Counted from the stretch's first letter, positions 46,173 through 56,051 are shown. The stretch is DNA of 64,000 nt from Bacteroides sp. An322 (GCF_002161765.1 NZ_NFIN01000007.1:1-64000), one strand, 5' to 3'. Numbers and translations: made by a program. The notes: generated from the letters alone by a model not told the origin.

Positions 46173-47324
46173 TCACGTATACAATTTCTTCCTGTATGCT
46201 TCTAATGCTTGCAGCATTTGACAGGCAGCCCGTTCTGACGCTCCTGCCTCCCCTAAGATTTGTATCAGATTACCATAATCTTCCAACATCTGTTTACGCT
46301 TCTTTCCGCCGGGCAATATCAAAGCAAGTTCACGTTTTACGGCACTGGCACTCATATCTCCTGCAACCAGTTCGGTCACAACCTCTTTTCCAGCAATCAG
46401 ATTGACCAATGAAACAAAAGGCACTTTCAATACCAACCGGCGCAAAAGAGACACCAGTTTACCTACAGCCGTATAATAACAAACGACCTGAGGAACACGA
46501 AAAAGGGCAGTTTCAAGCGTTGCCGTACCGGATGTGACTAAGGCTGCGGTAGCATGCGACAAAAGCTGATAAGTCTCACCAAAAACAATTTCGGTATCTG
46601 CATCAATATATTGCCGATAAAACTCCGGTTCAATTCCTGGAGCACCTGCCACAACAAACTGATAATCCGGAAAATTCTGTGCCGCCTGAATCATCAACTT
46701 CAAATTATCTTTTATTTCCTGTTTCCGGCTTCCGGCAAGCAAAGCCACTATCGGCTTCTTGCCCCACTGGTGTGCAGACACATATTCATCAAAACTTTCA
46801 CTGAACCCTTCCTGGAAAGCGGCTACAGCATCCACGCATGGATTACCCACGTAATGAATCGGATAGTTGTATTTCTGATAAAATTCTACCTCAAAAGGCA
46901 AAATGGAGAACATCGCATCCACATCATGCTTGATATTTTTAATGCGATATTCTTTCCATGCCCAAATCTTCGGAGATATATAATAGAATATAGGGATTTG
47001 CGTATGAAGCTTGATGTATCGGGCTATCTTCAGATTGAACCCCGGATAATCAACTAAAATCAATACATCCGGATTCCAAGCTTCTATGTCATTCTTACAA
47101 TAATCCATATTGCGGAGAATAGTCCGTAAATGTAAAAGCACCGGCACAAAACCCATGTATGCCAAACTTTTATAATGCCTTACGCATACACCTCCCGCCT
47201 CCGTCATCAAATCACCGCCAAAGAAACGGAACTCCGCTTCCGGGTCTTCCCGACGCAAGGCACGCATCAAATTGGATGCATGCAAATCGCCCGACGCTTC
47301 TCCTACAATCAGATAATACTTCAT
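46173..47324 (-). CDS. lpxB: LpxB, lipid A disaccharide synthase
   Basis: The 383-residue GT19 enzyme joins UDP-2,3-diacylglucosamine with lipid X to give the lipid A disaccharide. Family marks are IVGEASGDLHASNLMRAL at the start, FRFFGGDLMTEAG, LVDYPGFNLKIARY, PKIWAWKEYRIKNI, PFEVEFYQKYNYPIHYVGNP, LLAGSRKQEI and VTSGTATLETALFRVPQVVCY (in part). It starts 10 nt after the surE stop, so the two form an operon. Confidence 0.96.
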   Translation of the reverse strand: MKYYLIVGEASGDLHASNLMRALRREDPEAEFRFFGGDLMTEAGGVCVRHYKSLAYMGFVPVLLHLRTILRNMDYCKNDIEAWNPDVLILVDYPGFNLKIARYIKLHTQIPIFYYISPKIWAWKEYRIKNIKHDVDAMFSILPFEVEFYQKYNYPIHYVGNPCVDAVAAFQEGFSESFDEYVSAHQWGKKPIVALLAGSRKQEIKDNLKLMIQAAQNFPDYQFVVAGAPGIEPEFYRQYIDADTEIVFGETYQLLSHATAALVTSGTATLETALFRVPQVVCYYTAVGKLVSLLRRLVLKVPFVSLVNLIAGKEVVTELVAGDMSASAVKRELALILPGGKKRKQMLEDYGNLIQILGEAGASERAACQMLQALEAYRKKLYT

Positions 47325-47334
47325 ACCTTACACA

Positions 47335-48108
47335 TTACACATTAAAATTCCATGTTTTCAGTTCACGCATCACCGTATACGCCGTTACATCAATCTGAGT
47401 AGGCGTAATTGCCACATAATTATGCGCCAAAGCCCAGTGATCGGTATCTTCCGCCTTCGGTTCCAAATTAAGGTATTCGCCTGTAAGCCAATAATAATTC
47501 CCACCCCTCGGATGGTCTGCCTTCACAAACTCATTTGTCCACACGCCATGCGTCTGGCGGCATATCAACACCCCTTCCAAATCGGGCGTATCGGGGAAAT
47601 TGACGTTCAGGCAAATCCCTTCGGGCAAGCCTTTCTCTAACGTTTCCTCCACGATGCGGCGCACGTAGGGCAAGACGGGCGAGAAATCGGCGTCAGCCTG
47701 ATGATTGCACAACGAAAAGCCAATAGACGGAATGCCTTTCAAACATCCTTCAATCACCACACCCATCGTTCCGGAATAATGCACATTCACCGATGAATTA
47801 TCACCATGATTAATTCCCCCAATCACTAAATCCGGCTTATCAGGTACAATGGCATGCAAAGCCAGTTTCACACAATCTACCGGTGTGCCCGAACATTTAT
47901 AGACCGACAATCCGTTTTCTTGTTGAAGCAAAGCACAACGCACCGGATTGGCAGAGGTTATCGCCCCGGCAGAACCCGAACGAGGTCCGTCGGGAGCTAC
48001 TACAATCAAGTCGCCCACCGGACGCAAGGCACGTATCAGTTCATGTATTCCCTTCGCGTTCACGCCGTCATCGTTCGACAGAAGCAAAAGAGGTCTTTTT
48101 CTTGTCAT
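47335..48108 (-). CDS. surE: SurE, 5'/3'-nucleotidase
   Basis: The 257-residue metal-dependent nucleotidase/exopolyphosphatase has the metal site [16 protein letters not shown] near residue 10, then [30 protein letters not shown], and [25 protein letters not shown] (in part) with the remaining metal and phosphate ligands. A -33/-7 promoter lies 43 nt upstream. It is cotranscribed with lpxB. Confidence 0.96.
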   Translation of the reverse strand: MTRKRPLLLLSNDDGVNAKGIHELIRALRPVGDLIVVAPDGPRSGSAGAITSANPVRCALLQQENGLSVYKCSGTPVDCVKLALHAIVPDKPDLVIGGINHGDNSSVNVHYSGTMGVVIEGCLKGIPSIGFSLCNHQADADFSPVLPYVRRIVEETLEKGLPEGICLNVNFPDTPDLEGVLICRQTHGVWTNEFVKADHPRGGNYYWLTGEYLNLEPKAEDTDHWALAHNYVAITPTQIDVTAYTVMRELKTWNFNV

Positions 48109-48150
48109 ATCTACTCCTTTTTATATATAGATTTCCATATATCAGTGGCG

Positions 48151-48181
48151 CAAAGTTACAACAATTTGCCTAATCGCCAAG
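48151..48181 (-). promoter_or_regulatory. Promoter of surE-lpxB
   Basis: Minus-strand CTTG (48181-48178), 19 nt, TAACTTTG (48158-48151). Confidence 0.7.
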
Positions 48182-48237
48182 GATATAATGCTTCTAAAGT
48201 AGGATGTATTTCTTATTCCGGACAACTTCATTCTACG

Positions 48238-48315
48238 TTCCACGGGCTGGAATGTATATTCCACGGGCTGGAACGTATATTCCACGGGCTGGAACGTACA
48301 TTCCGCGGGCTGGAA
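48238..48315. repeat. Four-copy array of 15-bp inverted repeats with 21-bp period
   Basis: TTCCACGGGCTGGAA occurs at 48238-48252, 48259-48273 and 48280-48294, and TTCCGCGGGCTGGAA at 48301-48315. Each unit is a 5-bp inverted repeat (TTCCA/TGGAA) with a CGGGC centre; spacers are TGTATA, CGTATA and CGTACA. The 21-bp period is two turns of DNA, so all units face the same side. The array lies between the surE and parA promoters. Confidence 0.9.
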
Positions 48316-48423
48316 CGTAAAACATAGCTTGCCTTTCCGGTAAACAAAACCGCATCATCCGTTAATTTTACACAAGCAGACATTAAACTTCATGTACCGT
48401 ATGCCAGAATTACACAAAAATCG

Positions 48424-48431
48424 CTATCTTT
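48424..48431 (+). promoter_or_regulatory. -7 box of parA, followed by a leader with DnaA-box-like words
   Basis: TATCTTTG fits TAnnTTTG. The 110-nt leader holds GTTATTAACA and GTTATCAACA (near 48441-48471), close to the TTATNCACA DnaA box, and a hairpin GCGATACG/CGTATCGC (48495-48502 with 48504-48511). Confidence 0.5.
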
Positions 48432-48551
48432 GCCCAGCGAAGTTATTAACAATAGAAGCGAGTTATCAACAGTTTTGCAAAATGTAGCATTTTTGCGATA
48501 CGCCGTATCGCCAATTATTTGTTACTTCGCAATCAGAATAAACTGATTAAT

Positions 48552-49316
48552 ATGGGAAAAATTATTGCAATAGCCAACCAAAAAGGAGGAGTAGGCAAAA
48601 CTACTACCACCATTAATTTGGCTGCATCATTGGCTACACTCGAAAAGAAAGTATTGGTAATCGACGCTGACCCGCAAGCAAACGCTTCATCGGGACTGGG
48701 AGTTGACCTGAAGGAAATCGACTGCTCTATCTACGAATGCCTGATTAACCAAAACGACATACGGGAAGCCATTTACACGACCGATATTGACGGACTGGAC
48801 ATCATTCCTTCTCACATCGACCTTGTAGGGGCAGAAATCGAAATGCTGAACTTGGACAACCGCGAGAAGATAATGAAAAACGCTTTGGCGCCCATGGTGA
48901 ACGAATACGACTACATCTTGATAGACTGTTCGCCCTCGTTGGGACTTATCACCATCAATGCCCTGACCGCCGCCAACTCGGTAATTATCCCCGTGCAATG
49001 TGAATACTTTGCATTGGAAGGCATCAGCAAATTGCTGAATACCATACGGATTATCAAAACCAAGCTGAACCCTTCACTGGAAATAGAAGGATTCTTGCTG
49101 ACCATGTTTGACTCTCGCCTGCGTTTGGCAAACCAAATATACGACGAAGTGAAACGCCATTTTCAGGAACTGGTATTCAAAACCATTATCCAACGGAATG
49201 TGAAATTAAGCGAAGCTCCAAGCCATGGAATCCCAGCCATCTTGTATGACGCAGATTCGACCGGAGCGAAAAACCATTTGGCACTTGCCAATGAAATTAT
49301 CAACAAGAACAAATAA
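48552..49316 (+). CDS. parA: ParA/Soj chromosome partition ATPase
   Basis: The 254-residue ATPase works with ParB to segregate the chromosome origin region. The deviant Walker A motif KGGVGKTTT (residues about 11-19), [13 protein letters not shown], and [19 protein letters not shown] are all present. I use the ATG at 48552 ([13 protein letters not shown]), because the 11 preceding codons of the open frame have no family match. It is followed by parB after 28 nt. Neighbouring housekeeping genes show it is chromosomal, not plasmid-borne. Confidence 0.96.
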   Translation: MGKIIAIANQKGGVGKTTTTINLAASLATLEKKVLVIDADPQANASSGLGVDLKEIDCSIYECLINQNDIREAIYTTDIDGLDIIPSHIDLVGAEIEMLNLDNREKIMKNALAPMVNEYDYILIDCSPSLGLITINALTAANSVIIPVQCEYFALEGISKLLNTIRIIKTKLNPSLEIEGFLLTMFDSRLRLANQIYDEVKRHFQELVFKTIIQRNVKLSEAPSHGIPAILYDADSTGAKNHLALANEIINKNK

Positions 49317-49344
49317 AAAAGATTCGTAATTAGGCTAATTAGAT

Positions 49345-50244
49345 ATGGCGGTACAAAAGAAATATGCATTAGGAAGAGGGCTTGATGCCTTGATTTCAAC
49401 AAACGAAGAAATCAAGACATCCGGTTCGTCTTCTATCAACGAGATAGAACTAAGCAAAATATCGGTGAATCCCAATCAACCTCGCCGCGAATTCGACCCC
49501 ATCGCCTTGCAGGAGTTAGCCGATTCTATTGCCGAAATCGGCATCATCCAGCCCATCACCCTACGCCAGTTGAGTGAAGATTCTTATCAAATTATCGCGG
49601 GCGAACGGCGTTACCGCGCTTCTATACAAGCGGGATTAAAAACCATCCCAGCTTATATCCGCACGGCTGACGATGAGAATGTTATGGAAATGGCATTGAT
49701 AGAAAACATCCAGCGCGAAGACTTGAATTCGCTGGAGATTGCACTTGCCTACCAACATTTGATTGAACAATACGGATTGACCCAAGAACGGTTGAGCGAC
49801 CGGGTAGGGAAAAAACGCGCTACCATAGCCAATTACCTGCGCCTGCTGAAACTTCCGGCACAGATACAAGTGGCATTGAAGAACAAGGAAATCGACATGG
49901 GACACGCACGTGCCTTATTGGCATTGGATGACCCGAAGACGCAAATCCGCATTTTCAATGAAATCATCTCGCAAGGTTATTCGGTACGGAAAGTAGAGGA
50001 AATCGTAAAAGCACTTTCTGTAGGCGAAAGTATCGAGTCGGGCGGAAAAAAGATTGTTCCGAAAGGTTCAAAGCTATCCGAAGAATATACCTTATTGCAA
50101 AATCATCTGTGCTCTTTCTTCGGAACCAAAGTGCAGCTTTCGTGCAGCAACAAGGGAAAAGGAAAAATCAGCATACCTTTTAATAGTGAAGCTGATTTAG
50201 AACGGATTATGGAGATTTTAGATTCGCTGCAACCTAAAGTATAA
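49345..50244 (+). CDS. parB: ParB/Spo0J chromosome partition protein
   Basis: The 299-residue protein has the N-terminal ParB/CTPase domain (VNPNQPRREFDP, GIIQPITLRQL, IIAGERRYRAS), the LIENIQREDLNSLEIALAY segment, a helix-turn-helix for parS (LSDRVGKKRATIANYLRLLKLP), and a C-terminal dimerisation part. It binds parS and loads onto DNA as a CTP-dependent clamp. No canonical parS (TGTTTCACGTGAAACA type) was noticed in this window, but the array at 48238-48315 is a candidate for a diverged binding site. Confidence 0.96.
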   Translation: MAVQKKYALGRGLDALISTNEEIKTSGSSSINEIELSKISVNPNQPRREFDPIALQELADSIAEIGIIQPITLRQLSEDSYQIIAGERRYRASIQAGLKTIPAYIRTADDENVMEMALIENIQREDLNSLEIALAYQHLIEQYGLTQERLSDRVGKKRATIANYLRLLKLPAQIQVALKNKEIDMGHARALLALDDPKTQIRIFNEIISQGYSVRKVEEIVKALSVGESIESGGKKIVPKGSKLSEEYTLLQNHLCSFFGTKVQLSCSNKGKGKISIPFNSEADLERIMEILDSLQPKV

Positions 50245-50258
50245 AAACAGATTGTATT

Positions 50259-51050
50259 TTGAAAAAGAAACCATTGACATACCTGTTGCCTCTTGTGCTC
50301 TTATGCTGCTTCCTGTTCGGGGAAAGTGCAGACGTACATGCACAACGTGCCCGCAAGCATCGTGAAGGATTGCTAAAAGCCGATTCAATACGGGCACAAC
50401 ACGTCGCAGACAGTTTAGCGTTATTAGACACATTAGGCATACCCAAACGGATTACTGATTTGGAAAACCCGGTAGACACAGCACTGCTTGCCAGACAAAA
50501 CGACTCTATCCAGCAACAAATGCCTGAGATAGAACTAAAAAAGAAAAAATGGATACCCAATTCCAACAGTGCTATTTGGCTTTCGTTAGCTATTCCCGGA
50601 GCCGGACAAATCTATAACCATAAATATTGGAAATTGCCTATCATCTATGGAGGATTCGTGGGATGTATCTATGCCCTGACATGGAACGGACAGATGTATA
50701 AAGACTATTCGCAAGCCTATCAGGACATTATGAGCGATAATCCAGCCAACGACAGCTACATGGACTTCCTGCCTTTGGGGTATACACAAGCAGATGTCAT
50801 GAACCAGCTCAGCTATTTCCAAGACTTGTTCAGACGAAGAAAAGACCTTTACCGCCGGCAACGGGACTTAAGTATATTCGCATTCATTGGCGTATATCTG
50901 CTTTCAGTAATTGATGCGTATGTAGATGCCGAGTTATCTAACTTCGACATCTCCGATGATTTAAGTATGGAATGGCAACCAGCTATATTTAACGATGCAC
51001 GTTGCGGACTGCCCCAAGGCATCGGCGTGCAATGTAACATTAAATTTTAA
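50259..51050 (+). CDS. DUF5683 membrane protein, TTG start
   Basis: The 263-residue protein has a signal peptide/anchor (LTYLLPLVLLCCFLFG), a proline/glutamine-rich linker, and a C-terminal DUF5683 region with AIWLSLAIPGAGQIYNHKYWKLPI and membrane-like segments near residue 120 and 215. The frame has no ATG before a stop upstream, and TTG at 50259 is the only reasonable start. The function of DUF5683 is unknown; it sits in the conserved Bacteroidetes order parA-parB-DUF5683-MltD, with 15 and 6 nt gaps, so one operon. Confidence 0.88.
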   Translation: MKKKPLTYLLPLVLLCCFLFGESADVHAQRARKHREGLLKADSIRAQHVADSLALLDTLGIPKRITDLENPVDTALLARQNDSIQQQMPEIELKKKKWIPNSNSAIWLSLAIPGAGQIYNHKYWKLPIIYGGFVGCIYALTWNGQMYKDYSQAYQDIMSDNPANDSYMDFLPLGYTQADVMNQLSYFQDLFRRRKDLYRRQRDLSIFAFIGVYLLSVIDAYVDAELSNFDISDDLSMEWQPAIFNDARCGLPQGIGVQCNIKF

Positions 51051-51055
51051 AGACC

Positions 51056-52294
51056 ATGAAAAAACTCTTTATTGGAATACTAAGCTTTTTAGGATTTTCT
51101 TCCCTCTATGCTCAACAAACGGAAGAAAGCATTACTATCCGTTCTGCATCCGGAGCGGAAGAAGTCATTGACTTGCCTGCTGGCATGATTTCAGAAACAG
51201 ATAGTTTATACCTGGACTGGATTTCGAAGAACTATATTAATATAGGAGAAAATTGCGACCCTACCGCTGCTAATCCTGAAGTAAGCGATTCTATTTATAT
51301 GGACCGGCTGCAACGTATTCCAGCTATCATTGAAATGCCTTACAATGAAGTAGTACGCAAATTTATCGACATGTATGCGACCCGTTTGCGCCAAAAAGTG
51401 GCATTCATGTTGAGCGCCAACAACTTCTATATGCCAATATTTGAAGAAGCCCTTGATTTATACGACCTTCCATTAGAATTAAAATACCTTCCCATTATCG
51501 AATCAGCACTAAATCCCATGGCTGCATCACGCCAAGGGGCTGTAGGATTGTGGCAATTCATGCTCAACACAGGAAAAATCTACGGTCTCAAAGTCACCAG
51601 TCTGGTAGATGAACGCCGCGACCCTATCAAGTCTACACGGGCTGCCGCCAGATACCTCAAAGATTTATATGATATCTATCACGATTGGAATTTGGTACTT
51701 GCCGCCTATAATTGCGGTCCTGGAACAATCAACAAAGCCATCCGTCGTGCCGACGGTGAAAAAGATTTTTGGGCACTCTACAATTATCTGCCGAAAGAAA
51801 CACGCGGCTATGTTCCTGCGTTTATAGCAGCTAATTACATTATGACCTATTATTGCGAACACAATATCAGCCCATTGGAAATGAAAATGCCGGAAGGAAC
51901 TGATACCATTCATATTTCACGCCCTTTGCATCTACAACAAATCTCATCGGTTTGTAATATCAGCATGGACAAGCTGCGTGCCTTGAATCCCGAATTCAAG
52001 AAAGACATCATTCCTGGAAATGAGCAACCATACGCACTTCGCCTGCCTAGCAAAATGATGAGCTATTTCATTGACCATGAAGACAGTATCTATAATTACA
52101 AACAAGATACCTATCTTACGCGCCGAAACACTGTAGACATCCCCGAACCCAAAGCCGTCTATCACCGCATCCGCAATGGAGAGACTTTGGGAGGCATCGC
52201 ACAACGATATGGAGTCAGCGTGACACAGTTACGGAGGTTGAACGGCATCCGCGGAAGCAACATCCGGGCAGGAAAATCCATACGTATTCGATAA
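51056..52294 (+). CDS. MltD-type lytic transglycosylase with LysM
   Basis: The 412-residue exported protein has a signal peptide ending SLYAQ. The SLT domain lies at about residues 120-260, with the catalytic Glu in PIIESALNPMAASRQGAVGLWQFM and the YNCGPGTINKAIRRA segment. A LysM domain is at the C-terminus (YHRIRNGETLGGIAQRYG, then LRRLNGIRGSNIRAGK). It cleaves peptidoglycan to 1,6-anhydro products. It follows the DUF5683 gene by 6 nt. Confidence 0.94.
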   Translation: MKKLFIGILSFLGFSSLYAQQTEESITIRSASGAEEVIDLPAGMISETDSLYLDWISKNYINIGENCDPTAANPEVSDSIYMDRLQRIPAIIEMPYNEVVRKFIDMYATRLRQKVAFMLSANNFYMPIFEEALDLYDLPLELKYLPIIESALNPMAASRQGAVGLWQFMLNTGKIYGLKVTSLVDERRDPIKSTRAAARYLKDLYDIYHDWNLVLAAYNCGPGTINKAIRRADGEKDFWALYNYLPKETRGYVPAFIAANYIMTYYCEHNISPLEMKMPEGTDTIHISRPLHLQQISSVCNISMDKLRALNPEFKKDIIPGNEQPYALRLPSKMMSYFIDHEDSIYNYKQDTYLTRRNTVDIPEPKAVYHRIRNGETLGGIAQRYGVSVTQLRRLNGIRGSNIRAGKSIRIR

Positions 52295-52320
52295 GTCATG
52301 AAGAAAAATAATCCATTCTT

Positions 52321-52351
52321 CTTGCGAAATTTCTGATTTTTCCTAATTTTG
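52321..52351 (+). promoter_or_regulatory. Promoter of the RSH gene
   Basis: CTTG (52321-52324), 19 nt, TAATTTTG (52344-52351); the ATG is at 52376. Confidence 0.65.
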
Positions 52352-52375
52352 CAATATTGATTAAAGACGGATACC

Positions 52376-54646
52376 ATGACGGACGAAAAATTAACACAAG
52401 AGCAAGCCGATGAAAAGCTGATAAACGACGCTTTTCAAGAATTGTTGGACCGATACTTAGAGAGTAAGCATCGCAAAAAAGTTGAAATCATCACCAAAGC
52501 GTTCAACTTTGCCCGACAAGCCCATAAAGGCGTAAGACGCCGTTCCGGTGAGCCATACATCTTGCATCCGATAGCTGTGGCACGGATTGCATGTGTGGAA
52601 ATCGGATTAGGCTCTACCTCTATTTGCTCGGCATTATTACATGATGTCGTAGAAGATACGGACTATACTGTAGAAGACATTGAAAACTTATTCGGACCTA
52701 AAATCGCACAGATTGTCGACGGACTGACTAAAATATCCGGAGGCATCTTTGGTGACCGTGCATCGGCACAAGCAGAGAACTTCAAAAAACTGCTATTGAC
52801 GATGAACGATGATATCCGGGTGATTTTAATCAAGATAGCCGACCGCTTGCATAATATGCGTACCCTTGGTTCCATGCTTCCAAGCAAACAATATAAGATA
52901 GCAGGGGAAACGCTTTATATCTATGCGCCTTTGGCAAACCGGTTAGGATTGAACCGCATCAAAACCGAATTGGAAGATTTGAGTTTCAAATACGAACATC
53001 CGGAAACTTATAAAGAAATCCAAAGCAAGCTGCAAGCCACTCAGGCTGAACGCGAAAGTGTATTTGCAGAATTTACCGCCCCTATCCGCGAACAGCTGGA
53101 TAAAATGGGAATCCCTTACCGCATCATTGCGCGTATCAAATCGCCCTATTCCATTTGGAATAAGATGCAAGCCAAACACATCACGTTCGAGGAAATCTAT
53201 GATATTCTGGCAGTCCGTATCATCTTCAGCCCCCGCAATGAAGAAGAAGAACTTAACGATTGTTTCAATATTTACGTTGCAATCTCCCGCATCTATAAAC
53301 CGCACCCCGACCGTTTGCGCGATTGGGTAAGCCATCCGAAAGCCAATGGTTATCAGGCTCTGCATGTCACACTTATGAGCAATAAGGGACAATGGATTGA
53401 AGTGCAAATCCGTAGCGAACGCATGAACGATGTTGCCGAACAGGGTTTTGCCGCCCATTGGAAATACAAAGCCGGAGGAGGAAGCGAGGACGAAGGTGAG
53501 CTGAGCAAATGGCTGAAAACTATCAAAGAAATCCTCGACGACCCGCAACCGGATGCATTGGATTTCTTAGATACCATTAAACTGAATCTGTTTGCTTCCG
53601 AAATATTCGTATTTACACCCAAAGGCGAAATCAAGACCATGCCTCAAAACTGTACTGCACTTGATTTTGCGTTCTCTATCCATACGTTCTTGGGAAGCCA
53701 TTGTATTGGAGCTAAAGTCAACCACAAACTGGTTCCACTAAGCCACAAGCTGCAAAGCGGCGACCAAGTGGAAATCCTGACCTCCAAGTCACAAAAAGTC
53801 CAGCCTTCATGGATTAATTATGCCACAACAGCTAAGGCTAAAGCAAAAATCCAAGCCATCTTAAAACGGGAAAACAAAGAACAGCAACAAAAGGGAGAAG
53901 AAATTCTTGTACAATTCTTCCAAGAGTTAGGATTGCCTTCAAGCGATGAAAACATCCGGAAACTATGCGAGAAACGCCAAGTAAAGACCTACGATGAACT
54001 GACACTTCGTTTGGGACAAGGAGCCATCACGCTGGACGAAACCGACAAAAACGAACTGAAAGAGAAACCGACTCCTACCAACTGGAAAAAATACATCAGC
54101 TTTGCCTTTGGCGGAAACAAGCAAAAACAGCAGGAGAATAAAAACACGTCACAACAGAAGCTGAATATTGACAAGAAAGAAGTGCTCAAGCTGACCCCTG
54201 ACGCTATTCAGAAAAACTACATCCTTGCAGATTGTTGTAAACCGATTCCGGGTGATGATGTATTAGGATACATTGATGATAATAACCGCATCGTCATTCA
54301 CAAACGCCAGTGTCCGATTGCGTCCCAACTCAAGACCAGTTTCGGGAACCGTTTGATAGCCGTCCAATGGCAAACAGGAAAAGCCTTGGTATTCCCGGTA
54401 AATATCTATCTGAAAGGATTAGACGAAATCGGTGTGTTGAATAAACTCACCGAAGTCATCTCGCAACAATTAAACGTAAACATCCATAAATTGATTATCG
54501 AATCGGACGAGGGTATTTTCGAATCCCGCATCCAACTTTATGTACATGATGTAGATGACGTCAATACCATCTGCAACAACTTAAAGAAAATCGAGAACAT
54601 CAAGAAAGTGACCCGTATCGAAAGTTTCGATGATCCGGCAGAATGA
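52376..54646 (+). CDS. RelA/SpoT homologue, (p)ppGpp synthetase/hydrolase
   Basis: The 756-residue enzyme has an N-terminal HD hydrolase domain with HDVVEDTDYT near residue 90 and KIADRLHNMRTLG, a synthetase domain at about 240-380 (RIKSPYSIWNKMQ, then ANGYQALHVTLM, VEVQIRSERMNDVAEQGFAAHWKYK in part), a TGS domain near 420-470 (VFTPKGEIKTMPQNCTALDFA), and a C-terminal ACT domain. The HD residues HDxxED are intact, so hydrolysis is likely; it is the long RSH type. It has its own promoter after the MltD gene. Confidence 0.95.
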   Translation: MTDEKLTQEQADEKLINDAFQELLDRYLESKHRKKVEIITKAFNFARQAHKGVRRRSGEPYILHPIAVARIACVEIGLGSTSICSALLHDVVEDTDYTVEDIENLFGPKIAQIVDGLTKISGGIFGDRASAQAENFKKLLLTMNDDIRVILIKIADRLHNMRTLGSMLPSKQYKIAGETLYIYAPLANRLGLNRIKTELEDLSFKYEHPETYKEIQSKLQATQAERESVFAEFTAPIREQLDKMGIPYRIIARIKSPYSIWNKMQAKHITFEEIYDILAVRIIFSPRNEEEELNDCFNIYVAISRIYKPHPDRLRDWVSHPKANGYQALHVTLMSNKGQWIEVQIRSERMNDVAEQGFAAHWKYKAGGGSEDEGELSKWLKTIKEILDDPQPDALDFLDTIKLNLFASEIFVFTPKGEIKTMPQNCTALDFAFSIHTFLGSHCIGAKVNHKLVPLSHKLQSGDQVEILTSKSQKVQPSWINYATTAKAKAKIQAILKRENKEQQQKGEEILVQFFQELGLPSSDENIRKLCEKRQVKTYDELTLRLGQGAITLDETDKNELKEKPTPTNWKKYISFAFGGNKQKQQENKNTSQQKLNIDKKEVLKLTPDAIQKNYILADCCKPIPGDDVLGYIDDNNRIVIHKRQCPIASQLKTSFGNRLIAVQWQTGKALVFPVNIYLKGLDEIGVLNKLTEVISQQLNVNIHKLIIESDEGIFESRIQLYVHDVDDVNTICNNLKKIENIKKVTRIESFDDPAE

Positions 54647-54655
54647 TAAAACCAT

Positions 54656-55003
54656 TTATGTCAAATAATCCAATTCCTTACGCATACTGACTAACTCGTC
54701 TCTGATTTGTTTCAATCGGTTGACGAGTTCAGTCGTATTGCGTACACCTTCCTTATTTTGTTTCAGCAATTGCTTTGCCCCAGCCAGTGTCATTCCTTTT
54801 TCTTTTACAAGATAATACACCTGCCGGATATTTTCTATATCCTCTTTCGTGTATTGGCGGATTTTCCCTCCTGCCCGTTTAGGGGAAATATCCGAAAATT
54901 CCTTTTCCCAATAACGTATCAACGATTCGTTTACTCCGAACATTTCCGCCACTTCCTTAATTGAATAATACAATTTCAGTTGTTTATTCTGCTTCAAAGC
55001 CAT
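54656..55003 (-). CDS. MerR-family regulator
   Basis: The 115-residue protein has an N-terminal MerR helix-turn-helix (YYSIKEVAEMFGVNESLIRYWE), a wing (KRAGGKIRQYTKEDIENI), and a C-terminal coiled coil (TELVNRLKQIRDELVSM). No metal-binding cysteines are visible, so it is of the simple one-domain type found beside M23 peptidases in Bacteroidetes. It is 15 nt after the M23 gene on the same strand and probably cotranscribed. It converges with the RSH gene, 9 nt away. Confidence 0.92.
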   Translation of the reverse strand: MALKQNKQLKLYYSIKEVAEMFGVNESLIRYWEKEFSDISPKRAGGKIRQYTKEDIENIRQVYYLVKEKGMTLAGAKQLLKQNKEGVRNTTELVNRLKQIRDELVSMRKELDYLT

Positions 55004-55018
55004 TTGCCTTCCTCCAAA

Positions 55019-55987
55019 TTAATCAAACACTTTACCATGATTGGCTGCAATTTCTATCATCTTATCATAATCATCCGCATCCAAATCCATGAAATAATAG
55101 TTCACCGGATTCATAATCTGTCCCCGCAAATGCACCTCATAATGCAAATGCGGTCCAGTGCTTTTTCCTGTCGTACCCACTTTGCCGATAGTCTCACCTC
55201 GCAATACCTTTTGCCCCACCCGCACATCTATTTCATTCAAATGCGCATAACGGGTCACATACCCGAAACCATGGTCGATAATAATGCATTTGCCATACAA
55301 TCCTTCCCAACCTGCCGTCTTTACCGTACCGTTTCCCGTAGCATATACAGGCGTACCGATATTAGCGGAGAAATCCATACCTGCATGAAACTTCACCGTT
55401 TTATAAATAGGGTCAATCCGTGTTCCATATCCCGAAGCGGTCTGTTTCAAGTTTTTATTGGACACAGGCTGGATAGCAGGCACACACTGAATCATTTCAT
55501 CGTGTTGCTTACACAAATCCACCACCTCATCGAATGATTTCGACTGGACATACAATTGCCTCGTAAGCACATCCAACTTTTGGGTTGTATTCACCACCAG
55601 TTTCGCATTCGCCATATCCATTAATTCCTCATACCGGTTTGTATTCCCGTAACTGGCAGTCCGCAAAGCCCCAGCTACAGGGTCTGCCTGCAAGATAACC
55701 CGATACAGATTATCATCACGTTGCTGCAATTGCTGCATCACGTCTAAAGCCTCATCCAAGCGGGTAGACAAAATATGATATTGAGCAAGCAAACGGGAAT
55801 TTTCCACCCGAAGGTCTTTTTCGGAAGGAGAACCGAAAAGCCACAACAACAAAATAAAACACCCGGCTCCCAGCCCCATTCCGACAAACAAATTACGAAG
55901 ATAACTCATGAAACGCTGACGTATCGTGGGATATATCCGGTCGTATGTACGTGTCTTCGGGTTGTATATATAATAGACTTTACGCAT
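55019..55987 (-). CDS. M23 (LytM-type) peptidase, membrane anchored
   Basis: The 322-residue protein has a cytoplasmic start (MRKVYYIYNPKTRTYDRIYP), one membrane segment near residues 31-50 (FVGMGLGAGCFILLLWLF), a coiled-coil region (about 58-190), and a C-terminal M23 peptidase domain with FHAGMDFSANIGTPVYATGNG and GPHLHYEVHLRG, which include the zinc ligands (HxxxD and HxH). It cuts peptidoglycan cross-links or acts as a scaffold/activator. It shares a divergent promoter region with alaS. Confidence 0.94.
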   Translation of the reverse strand: MRKVYYIYNPKTRTYDRIYPTIRQRFMSYLRNLFVGMGLGAGCFILLLWLFGSPSEKDLRVENSRLLAQYHILSTRLDEALDVMQQLQQRDDNLYRVILQADPVAGALRTASYGNTNRYEELMDMANAKLVVNTTQKLDVLTRQLYVQSKSFDEVVDLCKQHDEMIQCVPAIQPVSNKNLKQTASGYGTRIDPIYKTVKFHAGMDFSANIGTPVYATGNGTVKTAGWEGLYGKCIIIDHGFGYVTRYAHLNEIDVRVGQKVLRGETIGKVGTTGKSTGPHLHYEVHLRGQIMNPVNYYFMDLDADDYDKMIEIAANHGKVFD

Positions 55988-56051
55988 GCAAATTCTTGTT
56001 TTTGAAGAAATTTAATAGGCAAAACTTCAAGTTTTACCCAAAACGTATGGG

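Noticed and set aside
48238..48315. Tandem repeats considered as a CRISPR array
   Set aside because: Units are 15 bp with 6-bp spacers, far too short and too alike; no cas genes nearby.
48552..50244. parAB considered as plasmid or phage partition genes
   Set aside because: They sit in the conserved chromosomal order with DUF5683, MltD and RSH genes.
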